A stretch of 64,000 nucleotides of DNA from Methanocalculus taiwanensis. Lineage in GTDB: Archaea > Halobacteriota > Methanomicrobia > Methanomicrobiales > Methanocorpusculaceae. Within the stretch, counting starts at the first letter, position 1. Every line of letters begins with the position of its first letter. The stretch is from positions 33,666 through 97,665 of the forward strand of contig NZ_VOTZ01000006.1 of assembly GCF_024372745.1 (NCBI RefSeq). Direction: 5' to 3'. A model generated the notes under the pieces. It was given only the letters and a program-made list of their open reading frames with translations. It was not told the DNA's origin and did no database searches. The position numbers and the translations under genes were made by a program. Shown here one piece after another: positions 8,773 through 18,264 of this stretch.

Positions 8773-9411
8773 TCATCTCTCCTCAGGTATCAGTTCTTCT
8801 TCTATTCTTTCCCTATCATCTTTTTTCAGGGGGCGGGGAAATGCCCCCTTTGCGTATGGAAGGCCAAGGGCGGCGAGCAGTTCTGCCCCTTTGACAGAAC
8901 GCCCCTCTGCGATGAGGCCTGAGAGGGAGAGGATCCGGGTTGGAACCGGGATACCATACATTTCTGTAGAATGGACAGAGAAGCGTGGCGCATAATTCCT
9001 GACAGTGCCCCGGTCGATCCTGATGCCAAGCGCCTGAAGCAGGCGGGCGGTTTTATTGTAGGGGTGTTTTTGGGCGATAGCAACAGCCAGATCGACGATT
9101 ACAACTCCATGGCGGGTATCGGGATAGAACGGCTCATCCGCATACCAGAGTCTCCCGCACCCGGTGCAGCGGTACCGTGCCACCTTCACATATACCGGTT
9201 TTAAGGCTTCATTTTCAAGAAGGGTTGCAAACCGTTTCTGTTTGAGATCGTGCCGCCGGAGAGGGGAGGCACATACCCTGCATTGTGGGGATATGTGGGT
9301 GAATTCAACTCCATCAAAGAGGGTTATTGCCGACTGCACCATCTGTGACAGAAAGGGGGGAATCATCTGTTTCCGGACCATCAGCAGCTCACGTACCAAA
9401 GCATAGGGCAC
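8773..9411 (-). CDS. Zinc-ribbon protein resembling a transposase DNA-binding region
   Basis: A 212-residue protein of unknown function. Residues about 44-90 form a zinc ribbon (CRVCASPLRRHD ... RYRCTGCGRLWY, two CxxC knuckles). A helical segment then reads IVDLAVAIAQKHPYNKTARLLQALGIRIDRGTVRNYA, like a helix-turn-helix. This zinc ribbon plus helix-turn-helix order is that of the N-terminal parts of ISL3-like transposases, but no DDE catalytic region follows. It could be a domesticated transposase domain or an unrelated regulator. The gene stands alone between mfnF and the fdhC promoter region. Confidence 0.6.
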   Translation of the reverse strand: MPYALVRELLMVRKQMIPPFLSQMVQSAITLFDGVEFTHISPQCRVCASPLRRHDLKQKRFATLLENEALKPVYVKVARYRCTGCGRLWYADEPFYPDTRHGVVIVDLAVAIAQKHPYNKTARLLQALGIRIDRGTVRNYAPRFSVHSTEMYGIPVPTRILSLSGLIAEGRSVKGAELLAALGLPYAKGAFPRPLKKDDRERIEEELIPEER

Positions 9412-9734
9412 AGGGGTAGATAATCTGTGTTATAGAAAGGAGGTATTCTGCGCGCAAGCGGAAATATGCCTGAAATGGCGATCGGAATGATCGAAATCGG
9501 GGAGGCTAACTGTACGCAATATAAACAAAATGGTTAAGGTTTTCAATACAACTCACGGAACTATTTATAGTTTGCCTAAAACAGCCATTATCATTCGTCT
9601 GAATACAAACTGCTACCAGAAACTATTTAGAAATGTTTTAATATCTTACCTTAAAATCATCAACTATGCCTATTCCGAAATGATCAGTTCGTTTCGGGGG
9701 ATAGGTAGGACATTTAAAAGAGGTGTGTAGAAAT
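9412..9734. promoter_or_regulatory. AT-rich upstream region of fdhC
   Basis: About 320 bases without a credible gene. It becomes strongly A/T rich after 9510. Two TATA-like sites on the plus strand are seen: TATTTATAG at 9562-9570 and TTTTAATATC at 9636-9645. The second would start transcription near 9666 and leave a leader of about 70 bases ending in AGGTGTG before the fdhC ATG. The size suggests regulated expression of formate uptake (inference). Confidence 0.45.
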
Positions 9735-10592
9735 ATGGTATTTCATCCTCCAGTGCAGATTGTTGCAAAGGCGGGAGATGCAGGCAAGTATAAGGTAGGC
9801 CTGCCCGCCTGGAACATGATCATGCGTGGATTTATGTCCGGGGCATATATCGCTATGGGAGCAGGTCTTGCTACAGTCACTAGCACAGGCGTTGCAGATT
9901 TCCTTGGCCCCGGCTTTGCAGCACTCGTTCGTGGTGCTGTCTTCCCTGTCGGACTTATTATCACAATCCTGACAGGTGCAGAGCTGTTTACCGGCGACGC
10001 AATGCTCGCTCCAATGGCTGCCTTTATCCATAAGATCAGCTGGATGCAGGTTCTGAATCTCTGGGTCTGGGTCTATATTGGAAACTTTATTGGATCTGTC
10101 GTTTATGCGTATATTATGGCATACGGCCCGTACACAAGCTGGGATGCAGCTGGTGCAGTCACCGTAAACGCCTTTGGTATGACGGCGTTAGGAATAGCCA
10201 AAGGAAAGGTATCCTATGTCGGTGGAGCCGCGATGTGGTCACTCTTCCTGAAGGCTATCGGTTGTAACTGGCTTGTCAACCTGGCTGTTCTGCTCGGTAT
10301 ATGCGCAGACGACGCTGTCGGCAAGTTCTTCGGAATCTGGTTCCCGATCATGGCTTTCGTCTCCAGCGGACTCGAACACAGTATCGCGAATATGATGTTC
10401 ATCCCTGCAGGGATATTCGTGAATGGGCTCTTAGGTCCCGAACACGCATCCTATGTCGCTAATCTGTCCTGGGTCACCATGTGGACGAACAACGTCATAC
10501 TTGTCACAATAGGCAACATTGTTGGCGGTTTATTATTCGTTGGTGTCATCTACTGGGTAGCATTCCGCAAAGAGATCGCGGCACTGAAGTAA
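9735..10592 (+). CDS. fdhC: Formate/nitrite channel family transporter FdhC
   Basis: A 285-residue, six-helix membrane protein of the FNT family. Typical features are MRGFMSGAYIAMG in the first helix, TGAELFTGDAM, the NWLVNLAVLLG segment and GLEHSIANMMFIPAG. FNT members form pentameric formate channels. Formate dehydrogenase genes are not adjacent here, unlike some methanogens. ATG 9735 follows AGGTGTG; a GTG at 9723 is in frame but lacks spacing for that site. Confidence 0.92.
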   Translation: MVFHPPVQIVAKAGDAGKYKVGLPAWNMIMRGFMSGAYIAMGAGLATVTSTGVADFLGPGFAALVRGAVFPVGLIITILTGAELFTGDAMLAPMAAFIHKISWMQVLNLWVWVYIGNFIGSVVYAYIMAYGPYTSWDAAGAVTVNAFGMTALGIAKGKVSYVGGAAMWSLFLKAIGCNWLVNLAVLLGICADDAVGKFFGIWFPIMAFVSSGLEHSIANMMFIPAGIFVNGLLGPEHASYVANLSWVTMWTNNVILVTIGNIVGGLLFVGVIYWVAFRKEIAALK

Positions 10593-10612
10593 GTAGCTGG
10601 TAGTGTTATCAC

Positions 10613-11152
10613 ATGAAGATTGGAAATATAACGGTTAGAGTGACGATCGTCCATCTGGGCGTCTTCCTCTTCTTCACCGCTATTTTCCTCTTCTCAATTT
10701 TTACATCAGGTGACTTTCGGATGCTCCTCTGGGGCATCCCGACACTGATACTCATTCTCACCATTCCAATGGCAATGAATTACATGAGCCAGAGCCATTA
10801 CCGAAGCCTGCGGCCAATGTATGAGGCAGAAGCAAAGCCGATCCGGGCAAACCAGATCAGCGAGGCGATGATGGGGAAGGTCGTTCGGTATGAAGGTCTC
10901 ATTGAACATGTTCACTTCAAATTCCTCAACAGACCACAGTACGTCATTGCAGATCGGACCGGAGAGGCATCTGTGAAGATGTTCACGTCCCCTGAGGAAG
11001 ATGTTGGGAAGGGGGATGTGGTGGAAGTGCTTGGGTCAATTATGCGCAGGTACATCATCACCGGTGATCCGGTCATCAATTGCGTTTCCATTCGAAAGAA
11101 AGTGAAGGAAACACAGGCTGAACCGGAGAAGAAAGAGAAGAAGAAGAGATAA
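10613..11152 (+). CDS. Membrane-anchored OB-fold protein
   Basis: A 179-residue protein. Residues about 10-60 form two transmembrane helices (VHLGVFLFFTAIFLFSIF and LLWGIPTLILILTIPMAMNY). A soluble domain follows with strands MGKVVRYEGLIEHV, PQYVIADRTGEASVKMF and GDVVEVLGSIMRRY, the pattern of an OB fold. The tail is very basic (KKEKKKR). It starts 20 bases after fdhC and may share its transcript. Function is not known; it could help membrane protein quality or bind nucleic acid at the membrane. Confidence 0.65.
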   Translation: MKIGNITVRVTIVHLGVFLFFTAIFLFSIFTSGDFRMLLWGIPTLILILTIPMAMNYMSQSHYRSLRPMYEAEAKPIRANQISEAMMGKVVRYEGLIEHVHFKFLNRPQYVIADRTGEASVKMFTSPEEDVGKGDVVEVLGSIMRRYIITGDPVINCVSIRKKVKETQAEPEKKEKKKR

Positions 11153-11153
11153 T

Positions 11154-12752
11154 CTACGAAAAACTATTCTTCAGCCCTTTTCGTATCAGGTCAGTCTTCT
11201 TCATATCAGGCTGTCTGATATACCGATCAAACGCATGGATGCGGCAGCTGATCGGGAACGGGACCGAGAGGGTGCTGATCACCGCTTCTCCCCGTTCCAG
11301 GGTCTGAATCTCGCCATCCAGAGGGGTTAGATCCTGTTTGGCGCTTGATGCGATCATCTGCCGATCTGTTTTATCTGAGAGTCCGAGGACGACATAGGTG
11401 TTGATCTGGGCAAGAATCCGTGGATCGATATTCTTCGGCTGCTGGGTGATCACACAGAGGCCGATCCCAAACTTCCTGCCTTCCATCGCACATTCCCGGA
11501 AGACGGCGGTTCCCCTGCCCGGCCCAAGCACACGCTGTGCCTCCTCGATTGCAATTAAGATCTGGCCTGCCGGCTCGGTTTCATCAGCCCCAAACCCGTC
11601 ATTTCTCCGCTCATTTAAGAATGTCCGCGTGAGGAGGGAGAGGATAAAGAGTTCAGACTGTTCACGCATGCCTGGGATGTCGATTAAGACCACCTTCTGT
11701 TCCTCAAGGGCTCGCCTGATCTCATTGATGGTTGATCCCGATCTCCTGAAGAAGGTGTTGTGCCGGGTCAGGATCTCAAGTTTCCGCTTGATGGACCTGA
11801 GGGAAGCCTCATGGAACTCCTTTAAGCGGCGGGCGAGCTGAGTGTTTGTACCGCTATAGCTGTCATACCAGTCTTCGGTAAAGTCGGTTGCCTGGAAAAA
11901 ATCGATCATGGATGACCCTTTGATATCGCTCACCGTTTCGAGGATCTCGCTCTGCGCCTCCGAGAACTCAAAGATGGGATACAGATCGGATGGCCTGAAA
12001 TCATCATATGCAATGCTAAGGGAGGAAGCCCCATACCGCCTGATCGATTCTTCGTTTCGTGTGGAGAAGATGGCAAGGCCATCTCTTCCTTCTTTGTAAT
12101 GCGTGAGGCCGGGATTCTCCCCACCACCCGGTGCCGGGCGGCCCTTGAGGTATTCGCCATGCGGATCGACCATCAGGAGTCCAAATGGCCGCTCTTTCAT
12201 GCAGGATGCTGAGAAGACCTTCATGAAGTTGCTCTTTCCCATCCCGGTGGTTGCAAAGACACCCATATGCTGGTTTAAGTCATGCGGATGAAGCCCGACT
12301 TTCGCAGTTGCAATGGTGCCGGTTCCGTTCCTGACCAGCCCGACCTCAATCTTCCCCATATACTGCTCCAGGAAGGCAAAATCCTCCTCTTCTGCAATCC
12401 TGACACCGGAAAACTTGGTGGGAACGGTCTTTGGGCGGCGGAAGTTGCCGTTTGGATCGAGATAGCCAAGCGGGGTTGCTTCGAGGAGGAGGAAGACATC
12501 TTCGCCGAGGTTATAGAAATGGGAAGTATGGGGGCGGGTATCCCAGTTGGCATCGGCAAAGTTGCTTGCATGCTGCATGCCGGTCACTTTTGCATAGAAG
12601 GTAAATTGCTTCTGGTGATCATGGATTGCCAGCAGATCGCCTAAGAAGATCTCGCTTGTGTAGGGGACCGCACATCGGTAGCTTGAGTGCGTCTGGCCAA
12701 TCAGGCGGAATTTTGCTGCATCGGCTGTATCAATATCGATTAAGTTCGTCAT
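11154..12752 (-). CDS. herA: HerA-type DNA translocase/helicase
   Basis: Hexameric ATPase that works with NurA and Mre11-Rad50 in DNA end resection. About 532 residues, with an N-terminal beta-barrel (HAS domain), Walker A GVFATTGMGKSNFM, Walker B GQILIAIEEAQRV and arginine-finger region. ATG 12752 has TTGGAGAT just upstream and overlaps the end of nurA by 23 bases; an earlier in-frame start at 12782 would add ten residues. It is the last gene of the mre11-rad50-nurA-herA operon and ends one base from the convergent OB-fold gene. Confidence 0.92.
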   Translation of the reverse strand: MTNLIDIDTADAAKFRLIGQTHSSYRCAVPYTSEIFLGDLLAIHDHQKQFTFYAKVTGMQHASNFADANWDTRPHTSHFYNLGEDVFLLLEATPLGYLDPNGNFRRPKTVPTKFSGVRIAEEEDFAFLEQYMGKIEVGLVRNGTGTIATAKVGLHPHDLNQHMGVFATTGMGKSNFMKVFSASCMKERPFGLLMVDPHGEYLKGRPAPGGGENPGLTHYKEGRDGLAIFSTRNEESIRRYGASSLSIAYDDFRPSDLYPIFEFSEAQSEILETVSDIKGSSMIDFFQATDFTEDWYDSYSGTNTQLARRLKEFHEASLRSIKRKLEILTRHNTFFRRSGSTINEIRRALEEQKVVLIDIPGMREQSELFILSLLTRTFLNERRNDGFGADETEPAGQILIAIEEAQRVLGPGRGTAVFRECAMEGRKFGIGLCVITQQPKNIDPRILAQINTYVVLGLSDKTDRQMIASSAKQDLTPLDGEIQTLERGEAVISTLSVPFPISCRIHAFDRYIRQPDMKKTDLIRKGLKNSFS

Positions 12753-13704
12753 GGTAATCTCCAAGGATCTCTTCGTATCCAACAGAATTGATCGACTGGG
12801 TCGAACATCCGGCGATGATATCGTGCCTGATCCGCTGCACCTGGTCAGAGCGGATCACCGCCTGGCGATGGGCATCCATCAGGGGGTAGGGATACCCGAC
12901 CACCCGCCCGTCACCTGCATAGGAGGCGAGTGCCGAAAAGACGGCGGCAACCTCTTGTTCTGAATAGTCATCCGGGACCGTCACCAGGAACGCCCGCTTT
13001 GCACGGGGATGGAGGCAGGCGACATAGCCCTCCTCTACCTTCAGGTACCAGGGCGGCCTGATGCCAAGCTCTCCTGCAGCTCTCATCGCCGAAGGGACAA
13101 TCGGATGCACCCCGTCCCAGGTGGCGCCTGCGTTCTTCGTCACGGCGGCAAGGAGGAGGCCGCGTTCCCGGCAGGTCTGTTGAATCTCCGCAAGGATCGC
13201 GGTGTGTGAGGGGTGTTCCGCATAGAGGGCGCCATCAAGGAGGAGGAGGGTGCCGGGCTCGGATGTGCGGGCGGCGATTGCGGCGAGTCCGTACTCGATG
13301 GTGTCACGGAATGCCGCCTCTGCTGCCAGGGTGTTTCCTTTTTCAAGAGATGCATCCGGGATTCTCCCGAAATATTCCGAATAGAGCTCGGCATAATCCT
13401 CATCCTGCCCCTCGCCGATCCTAAAGATCCGCCAGGAGGTGAGTTTCAGACTATGCCTCTCCTGGTTTTCATAAGCGGGCATTGCTCCCCGGCATGCGAT
13501 CAGGTTGAAGAAAGGGGTTGAATAGACGGTTGCATTGCTCCCGTCAATTGCGGTAATGGGGCGATCTCCGGCGGGTTCGATCGGGATGAAGTCAGTTCTC
13601 AGGATATGTTTTTCAGAGAGAAACGATTCGCCATCACTCTCTCCACCCCGCCGCCTGATCTCGGCAACTACCCGGATTAGATCCTGGATATAGCTGCCGT
13701 TCAC
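12730..13704 (-). CDS. nurA: NurA 5'-3' nuclease
   Basis: A 324-residue nuclease partner of HerA. The catalytic motif ITAIDGSNATVYS carries the first metal-binding Asp, and LLLLDGALY carries the second. It starts at GTG 13704 inside the GTGA that also ends rad50, so the two are translationally coupled. It makes 3' single-stranded overhangs together with HerA, Mre11 and Rad50. Length and position are typical for archaeal operons of this set. Confidence 0.9.
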   Translation of the reverse strand: MNGSYIQDLIRVVAEIRRRGGESDGESFLSEKHILRTDFIPIEPAGDRPITAIDGSNATVYSTPFFNLIACRGAMPAYENQERHSLKLTSWRIFRIGEGQDEDYAELYSEYFGRIPDASLEKGNTLAAEAAFRDTIEYGLAAIAARTSEPGTLLLLDGALYAEHPSHTAILAEIQQTCRERGLLLAAVTKNAGATWDGVHPIVPSAMRAAGELGIRPPWYLKVEEGYVACLHPRAKRAFLVTVPDDYSEQEVAAVFSALASYAGDGRVVGYPYPLMDAHRQAVIRSDQVQRIRHDIIAGCSTQSINSVGYEEILGDYHDELNRY

Positions 13705-16700
13705 TGCTCAACCTCCACTGCAAGACTGGTAAGATCGGGCTGTTCTTCCACCCTGATAACGGTCTGGCACTCTTCCTGCACCCCTTCGATATGGGAGATC
13801 AACAGGATCTGTGGGAAGTATGGCTCCTGTTTCCTGAGGGCTGTCACCAGGTTCCTCCTCCGCTCCTCGTCCTGGCTCCCGAAGATCTCATCAAAGATCA
13901 GGACAGTCGCATCCCGGATACGATGGGTTGCCGCGATATGGCGCGAGAGGGCGATCCTGAGTGCAACGGCGATATCATCCTGTTCTCCACCTGAGAACCG
14001 GGATGCAGGATAATCTTCGCCTGCCTCATGTACCCGGATTGAGAAGTCGTCATCGATGGTGACATACTCGTACCTCCCGTCTGTGATGAGGGAGAGGATC
14101 TCCCCCACCTCGCCTTCGATCCTGCCCCGGACAGAGCCGATCAGGTGCTCGGCAAACTGTTTCATGATCGTGCCTGTTGTTTCGAGGAGGGCTTTTTCAG
14201 AGAGGAGCCGGGACTGTTCCTTCTCATATGCTGCTGCTTTTGCGATTGATTCCCTGATCCTCTCCCTTTTCACCCGGACACCACCCAGAAGACCGGTGAT
14301 CTCGCGTATCCGAAGATTGCACCCCTTCTTCTCTTCCTGAAGCGATTCCAATCTCCGCCTTATCGCCTCAAGCTCCTGCGGGGCAGATCCATACCCTGCA
14401 ATCTTCTCTTCGATTGTGGCGATCGCGGTCTCCTGAAGCGACTTCTCTTCCGAGATCCGCCGTATATCAGCTTCAATGAATGGTATCCTCTCGATCCTCC
14501 CTTTCAGGGAGAGGTACCGCTCATGGTTTTCGGTTGCGCATTCCAGCTCATCCTCGGCTTTCCGATACCCCGGTTCATCAAAACCGATGCCGTTGATCTC
14601 CTCCTGGATTGCAGCAGACTGCCGTTGTATCTTCCCGATCGCTTCTGCATCAGCTGTGAGGTTCTCTTCAAGCGCCTCTCTCCCCCGGGCAATAACCGAG
14701 GCTTCCCGGAACTCCTCATAGAGTGGTTCAAGCGCCTTCTGAAGAGAGTCGATCTCCCGGAGAGCATCTTCTGAATATCCGGATTGTGTGCGGAGGAGAG
14801 AGACCTCTTCCATCCGTCCGAAGAGGCACTCAGCACGGACCGCAAGCGCTTTCTGTTCTGCCTCAATCTCAGGTACCCGCCTGAGTACGCCTGCGATCTC
14901 ATCCCTTTTGCGGGTGAGTGACTGATACTCCTCAACCAGGCTGTTGATCTCATCGGCACTGATTTCAGCAACATTCAGTGCGGCGATCGCCTCACGTTTT
15001 TCAAGGACGAGCGAGTCGAGGCGTTCCATCTCCTTTGTGCGCTCCTGTATCTGCGCCTCGATCCCGGCAAGGGTTCGTTCCGCTTCGATACAGCGGGTGA
15101 TCTGATCGTCCTTCTCTTTGATTGCCAGATCGGTCTCTTTGATCCGGAGTTCGCATGAGGCGAGTGTGGTTCTCTTCGATTCCAGATCAGCTGCACATCC
15201 CGCTATCTGATCGAGGAGGCGGGTGCGGGCATCGCCATACCGTTCCTTTAATGGCTGGCCGCAGGTCGGGCAGCTGCTCTCCTCCCCGGCAGCGTCGAGT
15301 TCCGTAAGATGCCGTTCTGATTCGCAGTAGGCGGCCTCTGTATGCTGAATTCCTGATCTGAGTGTGGCAATCTCGCCGCGGATCAGTTCAGCGGTCTTCC
15401 GTGCTGCTGCCAGATCCCCGGCTGCTGCCTCCTTCTGCTCTACGCGAAAGAGAAGGGGGGCGGCTTTCTCTCGCAGAACTCGTATATCCGTATCAATTCC
15501 CTGGATCTGATCCTGCAGGAGCAGACACTCCTTCTTCAACCGCTCACCCTCATTGAAACGCTCAGATAGCGCCAGGACTCCGTTTTTGGATCTGATCTCA
15601 TCATTGATCCGGGTGCATTCGGCTTCGAGTGCTGCGAGCTTCTCCTGCTCTGCCTTCAGCGCCTGCACCTGCTCCTTCAGCACACGGATCTCTGATTCAA
15701 TCGATGCAAGCTCCTCTCCTGTTCTGTGATATGCTGCCTGTGCCTCTTCAAGTGACCGGCGGCGGGCAAGCAGCTGCTCCCGCTCTGCCGGGACATGGGC
15801 ATGGCGTGAGAGAACTTCTTCTGCATCCCTGGCACGGGCAAGCTGCTCTTTTAGCCGGGACTGTGAACGCGAGAGCTCCAGAAGCCGTGCACTGGCTTCA
15901 TTGAGGCGGGTTATGGCATCCCGGTGCGCCTCCCGTGCCTTCCGAAACGCAAGAGCACGGGTTTTGATCTCTTCATAGTGGCCCTCCTGCACCCTGGCTG
16001 CCTCGAAATGCACCAGATCATCCCTAAGCAACAAGAGTTCTTTCTCAGCTTCTGCCAGCTGGCGGCAGAGTTTCAGAAGCGCCTCCTCTCTCCCAGCTCT
16101 ATCTGAAGTGAGTGTGGAGAGCTCCTGCATCTTCTTCTGGAGCATCTCTTTTTCTGCGGCATCTGCCATCTCAGCCGACTGGAGCGCCTCGAGTGCGGCA
16201 GTTGCGTCTGCAAGGGCAGCAGTATACTTCTTCTCCTTCTCCTCCTCCAAAACATCAGTCTCCTGGAGGTGATCGGAGTCGATCTCCTCAAGCCTCCCGG
16301 AGAGGGTTGCAATCCGATCTTCGAGTCCCCGGATCTCTGTCCGGATAATCTCCCATGATGTCTCACGGATCCGCTCGATCCCAAGCGCCCGCATGAACCA
16401 GCGTTTCCGTTCGACAGGATTCTTATCGAGAAGCGCGAGCAGATCCCGCTGCGGGGCATAGATGGTGGTCCTGAAGTCAGAGGGGCCCATCCTCAGGATC
16501 TGCTGCACAGCTTCCCGCACAGGGCTGACGCCGGTTGCGATCAGCCGCCCGTCCCCGAAATGGAGCTGCGCATCATGGTGGGTCGTCTGCCCTTTCCGGA
16601 AAGACCGGACGATCGTATAGGCATCCCCCCCTGTCTGGAAGGAGAGCCGGACCTCGCACTTCTCTTTGGGTCCGGCACCGGCGCTCACCACATAGTCGGC

Positions 16701-16868
16701 ATCAATCCCTGAGCCGGAGATCCCGTAGAGTGCAAAGACGATCGCCTCCATGATCGTACTTTTTCCGGCTCCGTTGCTCCCGACGATGGCAGTGATCCCA
16801 TCCCTGAAGGTGAAGGCCTGGTGCAGGTACCGCTTGAAGTTCTTCAGTGTCAGCTCGTCGAGGATCAT
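13701..16868 (-). CDS. rad50: Rad50 SMC-like ATPase
   Basis: A 1055-residue protein: N-terminal Walker A AIVGSNGAGKSTIMEA, long coiled-coil arms, the zinc hook SCPTCGQPL near residue 500, a second coiled coil, then the signature RFSGGEQDDIAVALRIALS and Walker B TVLIFDEIFGSQD. It dimerises through the hook and holds DNA ends for Mre11. It overlaps mre11 and nurA by four bases each. The whole architecture is intact. Confidence 0.95.
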   Translation of the reverse strand: MILDELTLKNFKRYLHQAFTFRDGITAIVGSNGAGKSTIMEAIVFALYGISGSGIDADYVVSAGAGPKEKCEVRLSFQTGGDAYTIVRSFRKGQTTHHDAQLHFGDGRLIATGVSPVREAVQQILRMGPSDFRTTIYAPQRDLLALLDKNPVERKRWFMRALGIERIRETSWEIIRTEIRGLEDRIATLSGRLEEIDSDHLQETDVLEEEKEKKYTAALADATAALEALQSAEMADAAEKEMLQKKMQELSTLTSDRAGREEALLKLCRQLAEAEKELLLLRDDLVHFEAARVQEGHYEEIKTRALAFRKAREAHRDAITRLNEASARLLELSRSQSRLKEQLARARDAEEVLSRHAHVPAEREQLLARRRSLEEAQAAYHRTGEELASIESEIRVLKEQVQALKAEQEKLAALEAECTRINDEIRSKNGVLALSERFNEGERLKKECLLLQDQIQGIDTDIRVLREKAAPLLFRVEQKEAAAGDLAAARKTAELIRGEIATLRSGIQHTEAAYCESERHLTELDAAGEESSCPTCGQPLKERYGDARTRLLDQIAGCAADLESKRTTLASCELRIKETDLAIKEKDDQITRCIEAERTLAGIEAQIQERTKEMERLDSLVLEKREAIAALNVAEISADEINSLVEEYQSLTRKRDEIAGVLRRVPEIEAEQKALAVRAECLFGRMEEVSLLRTQSGYSEDALREIDSLQKALEPLYEEFREASVIARGREALEENLTADAEAIGKIQRQSAAIQEEINGIGFDEPGYRKAEDELECATENHERYLSLKGRIERIPFIEADIRRISEEKSLQETAIATIEEKIAGYGSAPQELEAIRRRLESLQEEKKGCNLRIREITGLLGGVRVKRERIRESIAKAAAYEKEQSRLLSEKALLETTGTIMKQFAEHLIGSVRGRIEGEVGEILSLITDGRYEYVTIDDDFSIRVHEAGEDYPASRFSGGEQDDIAVALRIALSRHIAATHRIRDATVLIFDEIFGSQDEERRRNLVTALRKQEPYFPQILLISHIEGVQEECQTVIRVEEQPDLTSLAVEVEQ

Positions 16869-17998
16869 TCGGTATCTGCCTCCTCAACAATCGAGGAGAG
16901 GATGCCCAATCCCTTCCCCAGGATGAATGACTCGGTCTTCTCAGAAAGCCCCCGGCCTTTCACAAATGCCCTGAATTCTTCCTGGATATTAAACGCCGAA
17001 TCGCTCTGCCTCCGTTCCGGGACAATCTCGCCGGGGGAGAGGGTTTTGATCCTGAGATCGAGGACGGTCTCCCGGATGCGTGCCATCTCCCGGCCTGACA
17101 GGGCGCGGGCTGTTTCCTTTCTTATCCCCTCAATGGTGATCTGTGCCATCGGGGGGGTGTGTGAGGTGATTGCTTCTATACGCGCCTCGATCTCCCCGAT
17201 GATCTCACCGGCGGAGAGCTCTTCTGCCTGCAGGGAACCGAGATCGATCATCGGGGTCTTTGGGAGAGGGAGAGGGTCTACTGTCCTGCGTCCGGTATTG
17301 ACAATGAGCCCGCCTTTCTTCTCATGGATCTCGCCGTAGGTTACGTGCTCGATTGATCCCGAGTACCAGGCATAGGGCCCCACCTGGCACTGGTTATGGT
17401 AATGTCCAAGGGCGATATAGTCGAAATCGGCTGTCGTCATGGTGGCATCGATCTCATGCTCGGCTACTGTTGCCAGCCTTTTTTCGCTGATGCTGCTTGC
17501 AAGGCCATGGGTGACCAGCACGTTATTGTGAGCAGGGGAGCGTTTTACCTCATTGTATGCCTCCCGGTACTGATCCGGGTTGAGCATGTTCGGGATTAAG
17601 TGAAAGATCGTATCCCCGCACTCGACGGACTCATACCGGAACCGGTATGCCATATGGACGGTGCCGGGATGGTACTCAAAGAGGGAGAATGGCGCGCGGG
17701 TATACCGGGTCTTTGGGATACTGTGGTTCCCTGCGATCATGATCAGGGGGATGCCGGCATCCGAGAGGAGTTCCAGCGCCTCGAAGGCGGTGACATAGGC
17801 CTGTGTCCGCGGCTTCACCGAGTCGAAGAGATCGCCTGCGTGGAGGAGGGCATCGGGGCGTTTTTTGCAGATCTCCTCGATTGACTGGAGAAAATTATCA
17901 TAAATCTGCGTCTCCCGGAGGTTCATGCCGGTCTCTGGATCAACACGGGAGAAGGCGGCGACACCGAGATGGGTATCGGCGATATGGATGATCTTCAT
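16865..17998 (-). CDS. mre11: Mre11 DNA double-strand break repair nuclease
   Basis: A 377-residue calcineurin-fold nuclease with the metal-ligand motifs IADTHLG, HAGDLFD, IAGNHS, LVTHGLA and LGHYHN in order. It opens the mre11-rad50-nurA-herA operon. ATG 17998 gives the canonical MKIIHIADTHLG start; GGAGGT lies 14 bases upstream, a rather long spacing. The ORF could extend 29 residues further but that part is not family-like. Divergent from the small gene ahead of pscS. Confidence 0.94.
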   Translation of the reverse strand: MKIIHIADTHLGVAAFSRVDPETGMNLRETQIYDNFLQSIEEICKKRPDALLHAGDLFDSVKPRTQAYVTAFEALELLSDAGIPLIMIAGNHSIPKTRYTRAPFSLFEYHPGTVHMAYRFRYESVECGDTIFHLIPNMLNPDQYREAYNEVKRSPAHNNVLVTHGLASSISEKRLATVAEHEIDATMTTADFDYIALGHYHNQCQVGPYAWYSGSIEHVTYGEIHEKKGGLIVNTGRRTVDPLPLPKTPMIDLGSLQAEELSAGEIIGEIEARIEAITSHTPPMAQITIEGIRKETARALSGREMARIRETVLDLRIKTLSPGEIVPERRQSDSAFNIQEEFRAFVKGRGLSEKTESFILGKGLGILSSIVEEADTE

Positions 17999-18083
17999 TG
18001 ATCGTATCTTGAACCTCCAGAGAATTAAGTGCTGGGAGTGGAGGGTGAAAGTAAAAGGGAAGGCGGCACAATGATCCTGTACC

Positions 18084-18263
18084 ATGTCACAACGTGCAAC
18101 AGATGCACTCTTTCAGTCACTCTTTCTCCTGACCGATATCAGGGTGATGCTCCGGGAGACAGCACCCCTCCATCAGCTGAGTGCTGAAGAGAAGGAAAAA
18201 GCCGGGAAACTGCTGAAAAGCGTAACCCGCCAGATCGAGATCCTTAAAGAGGAGCTGATCTGA
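18084..18263 (+). CDS. Small helical protein upstream of pscS (59 residues)
   Basis: An ORF of 59 codons beginning MSQRATDALFQSLFLLTDIR and ending VTRQIEILKEELI. It looks wholly alpha-helical with a leucine-rich N-terminal half and a charged C-terminal half. The stop is one base before the pscS ATG, and its last codons contain the GGAG that serves pscS, so the two are coupled. Unknown function; the arrangement suggests a regulatory leader peptide or a small SepCysS partner (inference). It shows no similarity I can recognise to the known partner SepCysE. Confidence 0.55.
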   Translation: MSQRATDALFQSLFLLTDIRVMLRETAPLHQLSAEEKEKAGKLLKSVTRQIEILKEELI

Positions 18264-18264
18264 G

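Noticed and set aside
9530..9730. 66-codon frame upstream of fdhC
   Set aside because: It lies in an AT-rich region with two TATA-like sites and has no ribosome site; more likely promoter DNA.
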